Shown here: positions 53,570 through 64,000 of the stretch, in pieces
Numbering within the stretch: position 1 is the first letter of the stretch
How the letters are laid out: each line of letters starts with the position of its first letter
Source of the DNA: Neelides folsomi
Lineage: Eukaryota; Arthropoda; Collembola; Neelipleona; Neelidae
Assembly (NCBI GenBank): GCA_034687125.1
Contig: JAQGBZ010000019.1
Location: forward strand, 310,001 to 374,000
Length of the DNA stretch: 64,000 bases
Direction: 5' to 3'
Notes under the pieces: model-generated
Seen by the model: only the letters and a program-made list of their open reading frames with translations
Told to the model about the DNA's origin: nothing
Databases searched by the model: none
Position numbers and translations under genes: made by a program

Positions 53570-53700
53570 GCTCCCAGGAGCGTTCCAGGAAACGTTCCTA
53601 ATTCTAGGGAACGTTCCCATACATAAGTTCCCACCAGCGTTCCCGGGAACCATATATGGGATTTGGGAGCGTTCCCTGGAACGTTCCCATATGGGACTGG
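53570..53700. repeat. cluster of GGGAACGTTCCC-type palindromes
   Basis: In about 130 bp, the motif GTTCC or GGAAC appears about ten times. It includes the perfect 12-bp palindrome GGGAACGTTCCC near 53607, GCGTTCCCGGGAAC near 53638, and GGAGCGTTCCCTGGAACGTTCCC at about 53666-53688. ATATGGGA/CATATATGGGA words separate them. The base composition is unlike the AT-rich surroundings. Confidence 0.8.
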
Positions 53701-53710
53701 GATCGTTATG

Positions 53711-54278
53711 ATAATAATAATTGATAATTTTAAATTAATATTAAATCAAGAAAAATAAAATCACGTTCAAAATTTTAGAACCTCTCAGCTAAACTCTGTC
53801 GAATATAAAGAAATTAACGGTCAATTCCAAAGAAACCCAAATTTCGGCCGGTTGACAAACGCGGGAATTTCAATTATTGACTTTGTTCTCGCCTTTCTAT
53901 TTTATATGCTTCTTACATTTAGTTTGTTGATGATTTAAATAATTTGCCAATTTGTTTCCTAATTTCGTAATTTCTTTTATTGGCCGAAAATCAATTGATT
54001 TTGGAAGGACACTAAAACAGTAACAATTTATGTTGTTGAACAACGAGAAGTTTATTTAATGCATTTTCCATTTAACAACCATTTAATTGCTTTTAATTTA
54101 TCTGTAGAATTTATAACTTTAAATAACCAACTAGAAATTTAACAAATATTCATTGCTATTAATTTAATTCAATCGCGTTTATTCATATGATTAAACTTTC
54201 AATTCAATAATATTATTATTATAACACTGTTGATTTATTCTATCAGTTCAATGTATTGTTGACAATCACGCTATTTTT
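53711..54278 (+). repeat. downstream copy of the DOMON-like gene's last exon and 3' flank
   Basis: This block matches 50078-50642: intron end, last exon and about 340 bp of 3' flank, with scattered differences and small indels. The exon copy still encodes the same C-terminus (NSVEYKEINGQFQRNPNFG, then the hydrophobic tail and LLMI stop). With the original acceptor (after TTTTAG) a 2-base insertion gives a stop. A second AG ten bases further on (CTCAG/CTAAAC) opens a clean frame in another phase. It may be a dead partial duplicate or an alternative terminal exon; nothing upstream of the exon is duplicated. Confidence 0.85.
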
Positions 54279-54279
54279 A

Positions 54280-55590
54280 GTATTTCGAACATCAAGCTAC
54301 GTCAAGACATTGACACACATTTAATTATTAAACATTTTTGACGATCTTTGACTTTTCTATTATTAAAACGAACATCATTTTTCATTTTAAATAGTGTTAA
54401 CAGGGGTATCGAGATAACTTCTTTAGCATAATTAATGATTATCACATTATTTAATCATCAGGATTCATTAATTAGCAGTATCCTTAACTTTATTAATTTT
54501 TAGTATCATTGTGTTTTCCCATGCTTGCACAAACTAAATGCTAAATTACATTTAACTTTATTCAGTGTAGGTGAAGTGTTTTTAGAATGAATGTTGAAAG
54601 TATCGATCCCTTTAAAACTAATTGCTTCACTTATTCAATATTTCTATTTTATTACTAGGTAATTGCAATTAAGAATATTTCATACAACACTTCAGGTAAT
54701 GTGTATTTATGTCAATACTTTGAGTAAAGGGAAATATATCGTGAAATATGTATACGTGTTATTGATTTTATTTTACAGTGACTTGCACTTAAAGGATAGG
54801 TTTAAAATTTTATAGGCAGTAATTCAACAATTGAACATTTAATTTAAACCTTTATGTATTTTATTGTTTATTAATACATGTATTTTAATTTTCAACTATT
54901 TTAGCAATTTCTTCATTAAATTTGTATATTTATCATTATTATTTTATCGAATATTGAACAATATGTGAAATTACTCACATAAATTACCATTTAAATTACA
55001 ACTAATATTGCATTTTATTATTTTACCATTATTTTAATATATTATGCATGTAACTGTATTCGTATATTCATTAATTATTTTATTAAATTCAATTAACCAT
55101 GTTGATGGTATTTGATATAGAAAATGTGCTAGGAAAGTTACAAAACTAGTTCAGCTAGAAGATTATTACTTACTCAAATTACATTACTATTAAACATATT
55201 TTCATTTAAGACACTAGGAAATTGCGCTTGTTAAATGTTCGTTAAATTAAACACTTAAATGTTTTGATAATCTAGTAATTGTTATAAGTCAATAATTTAT
55301 CAGTACTTTAATAATTTTGAAAGTATTTCGAATTCCCTATATAAATGATGAATTTACATAAATAGCTTAATTGTCTAATTGTGCAATCGTCTTCTATAAA
55401 CATTAGTTATAATTTTTAATTTTTAATTGAATGTCTTTTACCTCAGTCTAATTAGCCTACCCAATTAATCTGAACGTTATCATTTATAAAGCCCGCGTAA
55501 ATTCGCGTTAATTAGTTATTATTGAGTTTTATTTTAATCGCGAGTTTGACGTCATCAAAAATTACAATTTGACTTCATCAAACTCTAACA
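54280..55590. other. AT-rich spacer between the exon copy and the NMDA receptor gene
   Basis: No open frame or repeat of note. The less AT-rich part after 55480 leads into the end of the receptor gene. Confidence 0.35.
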
Positions 55591-55594
55591 ATCG

Positions 55595-58500
55595 TCAGGG
55601 AGGTTCCTGCGACGCCGCCCGACTTCGTTCCAAAGCATAAAGTCGTTCGGCCATTTCCTCATTAGTTTTCAAAGCATGGCTCAATTGCCGTCTCAACTCA
55701 TTTTCTGAGTCCCGCCAAAATGCCAATAATTCTTCCTTGTTCATTCCCTCCGTCACGTCCTCGTCCTCTGCACCCAAAGCCAAAGGTCTCAACGGCCGTT
55801 CGCTCCCTTCGCCCAACGAACGTCTCAGTCGTTTCCTGGTTTTGAATCCCCCGCTGGAAGTTCCATCATCTAAGAATTCGCTCGGAGGAGGTAAAAGTTC
55901 CTCAGCGGAGACGGACGACAATCCTCGTCGTTGGTGCAATTCCATGTGGTGGGAATGATGGTGTGGAAGGGAGTGTTGGGTGGTGAACTCGTGAGCGCCC
56001 TCGCCCAAGACCCGGGTAACTTTCGGGGTTGCCCGGGTAGCTTCTAAACGCCCATGGATGGAGAAGATGGCGGGTGAGTCGACGTCGGAGGAGGAAACTT
56101 GAAGCGAAGCCTCGGCCTTTTCTGCTTGCTGGACCCTTCGTATTTCTTGGATCATCTCAAAGAATTGGGCTTTGCTCTTCCGTCGCCGCTTTAACTCATG
56201 TTCCTTCTTGCAGAGAAAATGGGATTCTCGTTAAGTCACTCGTACATAAATTCTACTTACGCCCGGCCTTTCAACTCATTTTCATCCCTTTCAAACTTCT
56301 CAGTTTTTAGGAAATTGAGGACCTTGGAGGGAGAAATTTATATGGGAAGAGAGCCTACATTAAATATAGAGAGAAAAGATATCCTTTTTTAAATTCGATG
56401 TTACATTTTTAAGTTTTAACCCATTTTTACCAATGATAAAATGACATATATCATATAGAATATAAGTAATACATTTACCATATCATTATTTATACTTTTC
56501 GGGTTATAATATAACTACGTGTTTATAAGATACACTTGGGTCATAGCCATATATGATATTAATAAAAACAATGTTCATAAATATGTATATGAAATATGTT
56601 TTATATGAGAGATAAAGGTAAAAACAAGCATTTAAATTCAAAACAAATTGAAAATTTTTTATCAAATTTTCCTTAATGGGAGTTCCATTACACATTTTAC
56701 ATAATTATATTTAGTCCTTTGATGAAAAAGATGAAAGGCCGCGAATAAATATTTTAAATGTTTGGAAAATATCTATCTTTTAATTTTAATATCCATTTAG
56801 CTTGATCCTTTTATTCACTTTTAACTTTAATGGATATTTGCTCAACGGATATTAAACTGATAGATATTTTCGAAAATGAAGTTTAGATATATTTTTGAAA
56901 TACCCTCTTGACGCTCTTTTGGAAAAGGGAAGTTATTTGTCCTTGTTTCAAAGTATGCATCAATTCTTTGGCTGCATGATGGGGAGATACGAGCTCGACG
57001 CAGTTGATGAATCTGTAAAGTTTCTGGGAAATTCAAAAAAAGTTACATGAAGTATTGGCTGTATTTTACTGTATATATTATTTATATTGGTAGTGATATA
57101 TTTATTTAATATACTAAATATCAATATATTTTTTATGTGATGCACATTGCACAAATAAATATTTTATATAAATCTTCTATATCATATTCATTATATACGG
57201 GAAAAATATTTGTAAAATTATGCAAACACATATGGAGAATTCTTTACTGAAAATATTTGTTTAGACTTAGCACACACAGATATTGAAAAATATTCCATTG
57301 CAATTTCCATCCAATATTCTCAAAATATTCCTTTTAAGAATACTTTTGTATTTTTCATTTTCCAGACGCAGTATTTTAGTCTCATTTAATAAAGAGGAAA
57401 CTCAGTAGGTTTGTAATATTGCCTATATTGCTTTCATTTAAACACTTAACTTTTCCCACAATCTCCTGATTTATCACCGAGGAAACTTGGTCAATTTTAT
57501 TTATGTATTTGTCTTGTTATTTATTTCTCGTGGCTTGTGGAGTTTATTTCGCTTCTTCTTTCTCAAATATTTTCATATATCAGTATAAGGCATGTAAATA
57601 CTAATATTAAGTATATAGGTATATGTATATCATACATATTTAAAGTATCTAACAATATGGTATACAGTGCCATTTGTTGTTTACTGTTATAAAGCCAGTT
57701 TGCTATGTCAAACTATACTCTATTGTGAGCTCGTAGTTATAACAATAACAAAAATTTATAGTTAAAGACATCAGAATGGTTGAGGATAATAATCTGCATG
57801 TGAAGTCGATATATAAAAGATTTGATATTGGATATAAAATGGTGTTTGAATTGGATATAAAATCTCGCATATGTGAAATCCGGTTGATAATAAATGGTTT
57901 CCAAAGTTGAGTTTTGAGAGACAGAAGTGGAAACGTTGGAGTGTGAAGGAGATTTCCATAATAGGAGGAGAGGGAGATTAAGTGGATGAATCTCATCGTA
58001 ATAACTGGGGGGAATCAATAGTCGTAGAGTGGAATTTCAAATGCCGCTGCTGCCGCGGCGGCCAACAAACCCCAAACGGAGACAAACAGATTAGGAATAC
58101 ATACACAGCATCTGTACTTTATGTCTCGCTCTCCGCCTCTTACTTTAACGTCTCTTGGTGAAACACATTCCAAATGGCCAAATGGCAAACTCAATGCCAA
58201 ATATTTCATATCAAGACCAATAATAAAACCTTTAATTAACAAAATGACAATTCACTCCATTCTTCCTCTAACACTATCCCCCAAACTCTTCAAATCTTTA
58301 ATTATTTAATTTGCGAATATTATCCAAGTTAAAAATATGATCTTAGTTAATCCCAAAATACTTATTTTAGTAGAATAATTTTGCTTTTTGCAACTGTTAG
58401 AATGCTCGTGTTTTTTCTAGTTTTTAGTTTCATAAAAAATAACTATTCGTATAAAAATATTTATACGGGTTTTCATATAAAAAATAAGATTTATAAGCAA

Positions 58501-61500
58501 AAAATTACCATTTTTATATATAAAAAATTCGTGATTTAATATCGGAAGTAAAATAAAGTTTTGTATTGTAATATTTAGTAGTTAAGGGCGAGTGTCTGGA
58601 TGTTGGTCTTTGGGTGGTAAATAAAAAGAATGTTTAAATGGGCGATTTTTTGGGACGCCCGCGTGGCCGTCGTCTCGAAATCCTCGTTGTTTCCCCTCCA
58701 TTGCCCAGTGCAGGAAATACCTTTTTATCCCAATCTGAATCTTCCCCAATAAAGTATCTTCTTATTTCCTTACTACACCCGCTGTTGCTCCAATCTCCAT
58801 CCAAATGCATTTTCCCATACACTCCATACACATTCCCCACATTTTCCGTCCCACTTCAATATATTTTCGCATTTGTTCTGTCTCTTGCCTATGTCGCATC
58901 GTTCAATTTATTCCAATGGAATGGTATTTGAACAAATTGTAGAACATTAGTGCATTAGGTTAAAGTGTTACATTTATTACTAACATTCTTTCCTATTTAT
59001 ACAATTATTGGAAAAGGTGTCGAAAGTGAATTGTTTTCAAAATTGGCAAGTTAAAATGATTAAAAGGGAAAATGTGTACAATAAAATGAATAAAATGGAA
59101 TTGAAAAGATGCATTTAGGATATTTGTAATGACTTTATCTCTATATTCCAAATAACATAAACATAATACACATATGTATGAGATAATATTATATTAATAC
59201 AAAATGCATATAAAATTTACTTAATATCGGTATAGAAAATAATTTCGTAATATTTCTCAGTGTTTAATAAATGAGTTTTGATACATTGAACTTTTTGAGT
59301 ATATTGCAGGAGCGAGATATAAAAGCAAGGTTTTCTATTAAACATTGTGTGATTGCGTGGGTCCTCGACATTGGGAAAATAAAGCCATTTCTATTCATTT
59401 CATTAAATGTGAGGAAATGGAAAAGGGAGGTTATAAGAGGAAATTGATATTTGGCCTCATCCTTCTCTTCATTCCCAATTTCCCTACTTTCCCCATTCGG
59501 TCTACGTGGAGGGCCAATCACTCCAAAGACCATTTCAGTCTCCTGGCCTTAATGGAACCCAGAACAGTTAAACTTCAACAATTTATTCAAAACGACTTTT
59601 TTCACTCAATTTTTAATTATTTTAAATTATTCACTTTCACGTATTTCTTTCGATCTTTCCAATTTAAACAATTCAATTTCCCATTCACTTCATTAATTAA
59701 AACTTCGGGTTTTATTACAATTGAATATTTAAATCTAAAAAAGCCTTTAAAAATCCTCGTTTATTTTCGATTTAATTAATTTGAGTCACGTATCCATTTG
59801 CATTTTTAATTAATTGATCATTTAATTAAAAATTGGCCGATTTAAAGTTCCCACAAATTCCAAATTTAGTAGTTTATTATATTTTTAATCGCCGCTTAAT
59901 TAAATTCGAATTGTTCAATTTAGAATACTGTGCGGTCCGATTAAATTAAAAGCATTAAAGCATTTGAACGGAAATGAGTAATTAAATTATTACTTGTGAA
60001 AAGAACATGAGATTTGGCGATCTCCAGAGAGTTCCCTTTGGCTGAGCTCTGAAATAAGGAAGGGCGTATTTGTAAACGATGAGTTCCAAGAAGAGGATGA
60101 GGACTCCAACAAAGATCCCCACAGTGAGCATGATGATCATCCCCGTCACGGCTTCAACGCCCAGCGGCTGTCCGACAAACAAAATTCACGCCTTCAACTT
60201 CATGAACTTTTATCTCAAACTTCCCAGAGGAAAAAAGCCTTAAGAGGAGTTCAACTCACCCGCGCCCCGAATTGTCTGGAAGAAGGTCGGAAGCAGTTCA
60301 TCTGGCCGTACCATTTGCCCTGCAGGTAGTCCATGTACCCGTTCTGGATGTACTTGGCCACCAGGGCGGAAATGCTTTCCTATACACATCACACTCATTT
60401 TAAATTGCCCGCGAGCTAAGGCCACATTAGGAGTCCCCATATTTAAAAAGAAATCGCGACTTTTATAAGGCTGCCGCGACATTTAAAATTGCCACTTTCA
60501 ACGTCGCGACATTATAAAGTTGGGAACTCCTTTGCATATGTTTAATGAGACGAGGAAGTTTGAAAAAGGCAATAACTATTAAAAGCTAGGGAATTATTCT
60601 TTTTAATTTCTCAAGGTGATGGTTTTCCTTCAAGGGCCCACTTTTTTAATGTTTCCCCATTTTCCGTCTCATTTCTTTCGCGCCCTCACAATTAATCGCC
60701 TTCGCTTAATTTATACCCACGATAATTCTCCCAGTGCAAAAATGCGCTCTAAAGTGTCTAAATTAAATGAATCGTAATAATATTTAACAAATGTGTTCAA
60801 ACTTATCACATCCAAAAGGTCAAAACTTTTGTTTTAATTCCACCTTAATTTGATAAATCTTGATAAAATGTCACAAAATTTTACTTTTGCTTACTGCCTA
60901 AATTATGAGATTTCAAATCTCCCTCTAAAATGAAGCGACATTAAGTAATTGAATATCTTAAATGAGTTACTTTGAGCGGGAAGCCACGAGTCATGGCAAC
61001 GGCATAAGTGTCATCTCCAATCTTGTGATGACCGGAGACATCAATGAGCTCACATTTTGAGTCAGTTCCTCTGTAGTAGTCAAGCAAGGGACCATCGCCA
61101 ACAAGAAGATCCAAAGTCCCGTTTCTGCACACATTATGGATGAAAATATTAGAAGAAGTTTCTTGGGGTTCTCCATAATAACCTCATCATCTCATATGAG
61201 TTATGCTTAAACTTCCCATAATAGTTATTTAATACAACTCCTCAACTTCGCACGCACAGATTACTGAATTATTCACCATTATGCAACAAAGTATTTAAAT
61301 AATTCTCAAATTCATAACTTTATTAGATAACACCGCAGGGTATAGCGAATCCTATATATCCTAAATTATCCAAAGTGTATCAGACAATATTACTATGAGA
61401 CTACATCGTGCCAGATAATTACAATATATACAGTCTGGCTGAACCTGACAGTTTATAGATTACTATAAATATTTTGCTATGGAACAAGGTTTTGAATCTA

Positions 61501-64000
61501 TTGGCGGGTCAAATTGATTTCTAATATATCCCCCGTATGTGAAAATGTAAAGGGAAAGTTTGAGGAAATGGCGGGAGTTGTCGATTTCATAATTCACTTT
61601 TCCTCTCTGCTGTCAACTGAATCCGGGCAAAGTTTATTTCGCAATCCTTTCTCTTTTCAATAAACATATTCAACCATGGAGAAATTCGGCTCCCCTATGG
61701 ATTATATGTTTTCGGCCCTCATGATTATATTTATACAAGGAAATGTTTAACATAACAGTTGCTAACGCACGCAGCGCCAAATCCCAATTTCCCTTCAGCT
61801 CCACTCGAACTTGAAAAGTGGAAGTAAAGCGGAGAGTAAAGCGGAAATGCAAAAATATTTTAAAGTATTGGGATTTGAAAATTTGGGATTTTGACAAATT
61901 CATTATTTGAACTTATTGGAGATTGACTTCCAGACAGGGTGGGAAGTTCAAAATCAAACATTTGGCCTTGATCAAATAAAGTTTGAAGGGGAGTTGGACG
62001 GCGTAATTATTCCGAAATCCGGGTTCCCCGAATCCGGATTAATCAACACTAATTAATCTCATTCATAAATTCCGGATTTGGGGAAGGAAGATCCGCCCTT
62101 AATCTCTTTATCTCTAGACGCGGAGAGTTGGAAGATGTGCGGGGAGGGAAAATAACCACTTGTACAAATACGGCCGGGGAACTCCAAGAGGTTAACTAAC
62201 GGAACATTTCCCCCAACTTTCTTTCTCTCGACTTTTCTTTCTCTTATCGCCATTCCGAGTTTTGGGTTCTCAGGGGTTCGGAAGACTCTTCGGATTTCTA
62301 TCCCTTTTTTCGAATAAAAAAATAGCGAGTGGAAAAGACGTGATTTCTATATATAAACATCGGCCGTGACTGCTTTGGTCCAAATGGAGAAATCCAGTCG
62401 AAATCTCTTGAGATCCATTTCTCTTATAACAACTATATTACTCACGGAGGTCTCAAAGACCTATAAAAGGACCAAGAAGGACATGACAACTTGACTAACT
62501 TCCCTTTTATCCTCAGCCTATCTCCACATCTACAGATTCACATTCCCATAATATTTACGAATATTCACAAAAAGCGGTCCAACTAAAAGGGACTCTTAAT
62601 ATAAATATGTAAATACATAGGTAAATTCAGACTTTAGACTCTAATGCTATACTATGTAGAATTTTTTACCATGATAACGTATGAAATTTTCTTGCTTTTT
62701 TGCTATTTTGACGCAGGATTATAGTCGAATGAATCTTGTGAATTTAAATAGGGATATTAAATGAGTACAATTTTAAAAATAGCTCAAAGTAATAGTAAGA
62801 TACGTAAAGTTTACTTTAAGGTAATCGGATAAATATGTAGCTTGAAAACTCAAGCCAGTTAAATTCAAAAATTTGAATAAAGCGAAAAAATGTTTTTGAC
62901 GATTAAATTATTTATAATAAGGCAGAAAAAAAGGTAAAAATATGAAAATATTCCAAGTTTTTTGTTAAACACTTTCTTTAACTTTAACTTTATTTTATTT
63001 TGGGGAATTGAAATGAATAGAAGTTGAAGATGGGAGGAATTGAGTTCCAATTGAACCTCCTGTTTATAAAGAAAGTTGTGAAAGTTTTGGGCAAAGTTTT
63101 GTCTTCAGCAACATTGTAAACAGAATGTAAACTTAAAGGACAGAAATTTTGGAAAGGCGCTCGTTCTCTCATCGGTTCCTCTCCTACATTTTAAGTACAA
63201 TTTACATTTGGATCTCCCCACATTTCCCTCTCGGTCCTCCTGAATTTTTCATGAGATTTAATCCGCAGGGCTCACGTCTCTTTATGATCCTTATAAATTG
63301 GACATAGCAGTCCCAATCTGGATTATGCCAACTTCCCTTGCTAAAACCCATATTTATATTATTCTTTTAATTCGCTAATTTATACAATATCCAAACACCG
63401 GAATAATTTTAAATTCGAAACATTTCCTCAAATCTCACAACTCACAACTTTAAATATTACTTATTCCCATATTTTAATACAATATTTATAAATATTTATT
63501 TTTTCCAACTGTATAAATAAGTATCTAACTAAATATCATTAAATTTTATTTTGAATTAAAATACATAAGTGAAATAAGTAACTAACATTTAAATAGTTAA
63601 ATTAAATTAAATTAAATTGAGCTAAAAATTTTAATAATGGGTGAGTTTAATCCTTGGGTGAATTTTGAAAAATGTTTCCCTTCATTCATACTTTCGAGGA
63701 TTAAAGTCTCATTTCCTAAGGGGACCTGAGGGGATTCCAAAAGGGAGAGTTAATATATTACAAGTATTATGTAAAGAATGGGTAAAACTCGTCTGTGACG
63801 TTGAATTGGAATGGAGGTGGATGTAAAGTGGATTATAAATCATATGTGAGATAGGAAGGGGAGTGAAAGGGAGCAAATGGAGGAATTTCCCTCCTTTCCC
63901 CAAAAAGGGAAATTCAATAAGGAGGATCTTTGGTCATTCGAGTCACGTGGTTGGAGAAGAACTCACTTCAGCTTCGCAATCCCATCGTCGAAGGAGAAAA
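55595..64000 (-). CDS. Nmdar2: NMDA-type glutamate receptor subunit 2, 3' part (runs off the right edge)
   Basis: Six exons are in the window: 64000-63967 (partial), 61124-60971, 60379-60260, 60167-59994, 57023-56904 and 56206-55595, keeping phase; 403 residues. The first three give the second half of ligand-binding lobe S2: LKNGTLDLLVGDGPLLDYY (the Asp aligns with the ligand-contacting Asp of GluN2), DDTYAVAMTRGFPLK and KWYGQMNCF. Exon 4 is the last membrane helix (GMIIMLTVGIFVGVLILFLE) and the start of the cytoplasmic tail, ending FFSQ. Exon 5 continues KLYRFINCVELVSPHHAAKE, the conserved tail segment of invertebrate NR2 subunits. Exon 6 is a 203-residue tail with KRRRKSKAQFFEMIQEIRR, a His-rich run and a predicted coiled coil (ELLAFWRDSENELRRQL). 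It forms glutamate-gated, calcium-permeable channels with NR1. The pore and the rest of the gene lie beyond the edge. Confidence 0.88.
57024..59993 (-). other. intron of the NMDA receptor subunit 2 gene, 3 kb
   Basis: AT-rich, with two less AT-rich islands, about 58015-58260 and 58630-58870. The second encodes an AT-hook-like frame on the gene's own strand (58840-58634). No exon fitting between FFSQ and KLYRF is needed. Confidence 0.6.
58634..58840 (-). other. 68-codon frame ending in an AT-hook-like motif
   Basis: The C-terminus reads RISRRRPRGRPKKSPI, which contains PRGRPKK, the core of AT-hook DNA-binding motifs (HMGA-type). The preceding 50 residues (DWSNSG, IRRYFIGEDSDWDKK) are acidic and not recognised. 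It has its own ATG and stop but lies inside an intron of the receptor gene, on the same strand. It could be a small intronic gene, an exon, or chance in a CG-rich island. Confidence 0.22.
61125..63966 (-). other. intron of the NMDA receptor subunit 2 gene, 2.8 kb
   Basis: It separates the window-edge exon (phase 2 end, ...KL + AA) from the exon that starts at 61124. No further exon is seen. A (TTAAA)n run lies near 63590-63620. Confidence 0.6.

Noticed and set aside
57700-58020. Several overlapping minus-strand frames of 60-97 codons
   Set aside because: Three frames are open over the same bases with no domain; a composition effect inside the receptor intron.

Overview
The window is strongly AT-rich animal DNA: genes split by short introns (about 60-130 bp, with a few of 1-8 kb), clean GT-AG junctions, long AT-rich spacers and small DNA transposons. 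Arthropod-type content (an RLRW-amide neuropeptide precursor, VMO-I-like and DOMON-like secreted proteins, a synaptotagmin and an NMDA-receptor-2-like subunit) suggests an arthropod. A springtail-like hexapod is my best guess, by inference only. I rebuilt the gene models by joining exons by eye and checking that reading phase is kept across every junction.

Layout. 1-6 kb: a three-exon neuropeptide precursor (+), then a broken pogo/Tigger-like DNA transposon (2779-4514) carrying a 52-bp tandem array split by a nested MITE, then a direct duplication flanking a coding-like relic. 6-8.2 kb: a four-exon secreted VMO-I-like protein (-). 13-15.4 kb: a secreted double-C2 protein (+) and a small secreted serine/asparagine-rich protein (-). 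18.6-20 kb: a three-exon secreted or membrane protein of unknown family (+). 21.2-35.4 kb: a complete eight-exon synaptotagmin (+) with an 8-kb first intron that holds a Tc1/mariner-type MITE. 35.8-38.3 kb: a full-length but inactivated hAT transposon with an 8-bp target duplication. 40.5-41.3 kb: a secreted cysteine-rich protein (-). 42.4-45.5 kb: a complete eight-exon family 1 beta-glucosidase (-) with a recognisable 5' UTR exon and TATA-like box. 46.2-47.1 kb: a decayed chemoreceptor-like multi-membrane gene (-). 48.3-50.3 kb: a six-exon secreted, probably GPI-anchored protein with two DOMON-like repeats (+). Its last exon and 3' flank are copied again at 53.7-54.3 kb, right beside a cluster of GGGAACGTTCCC-type palindromes. 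55.6-64 kb: the 3' half of an NMDA receptor subunit 2 gene (-), which runs off the right edge.

The genes do not form one pathway. Several are neural or signalling genes (sNPF-like peptide, synaptotagmin, NMDA receptor) and the rest are mostly secreted proteins. I saw no tRNA, rRNA, CRISPR, or retrovirus- or Polinton-like element. The most unusual items are the downstream copy of the DOMON terminal exon with its palindrome cluster, an in-frame alternative donor that would remove 48 residues from the synaptotagmin linker, the secreted double-C2 protein, and the single-copy RLRW-amide precursor.
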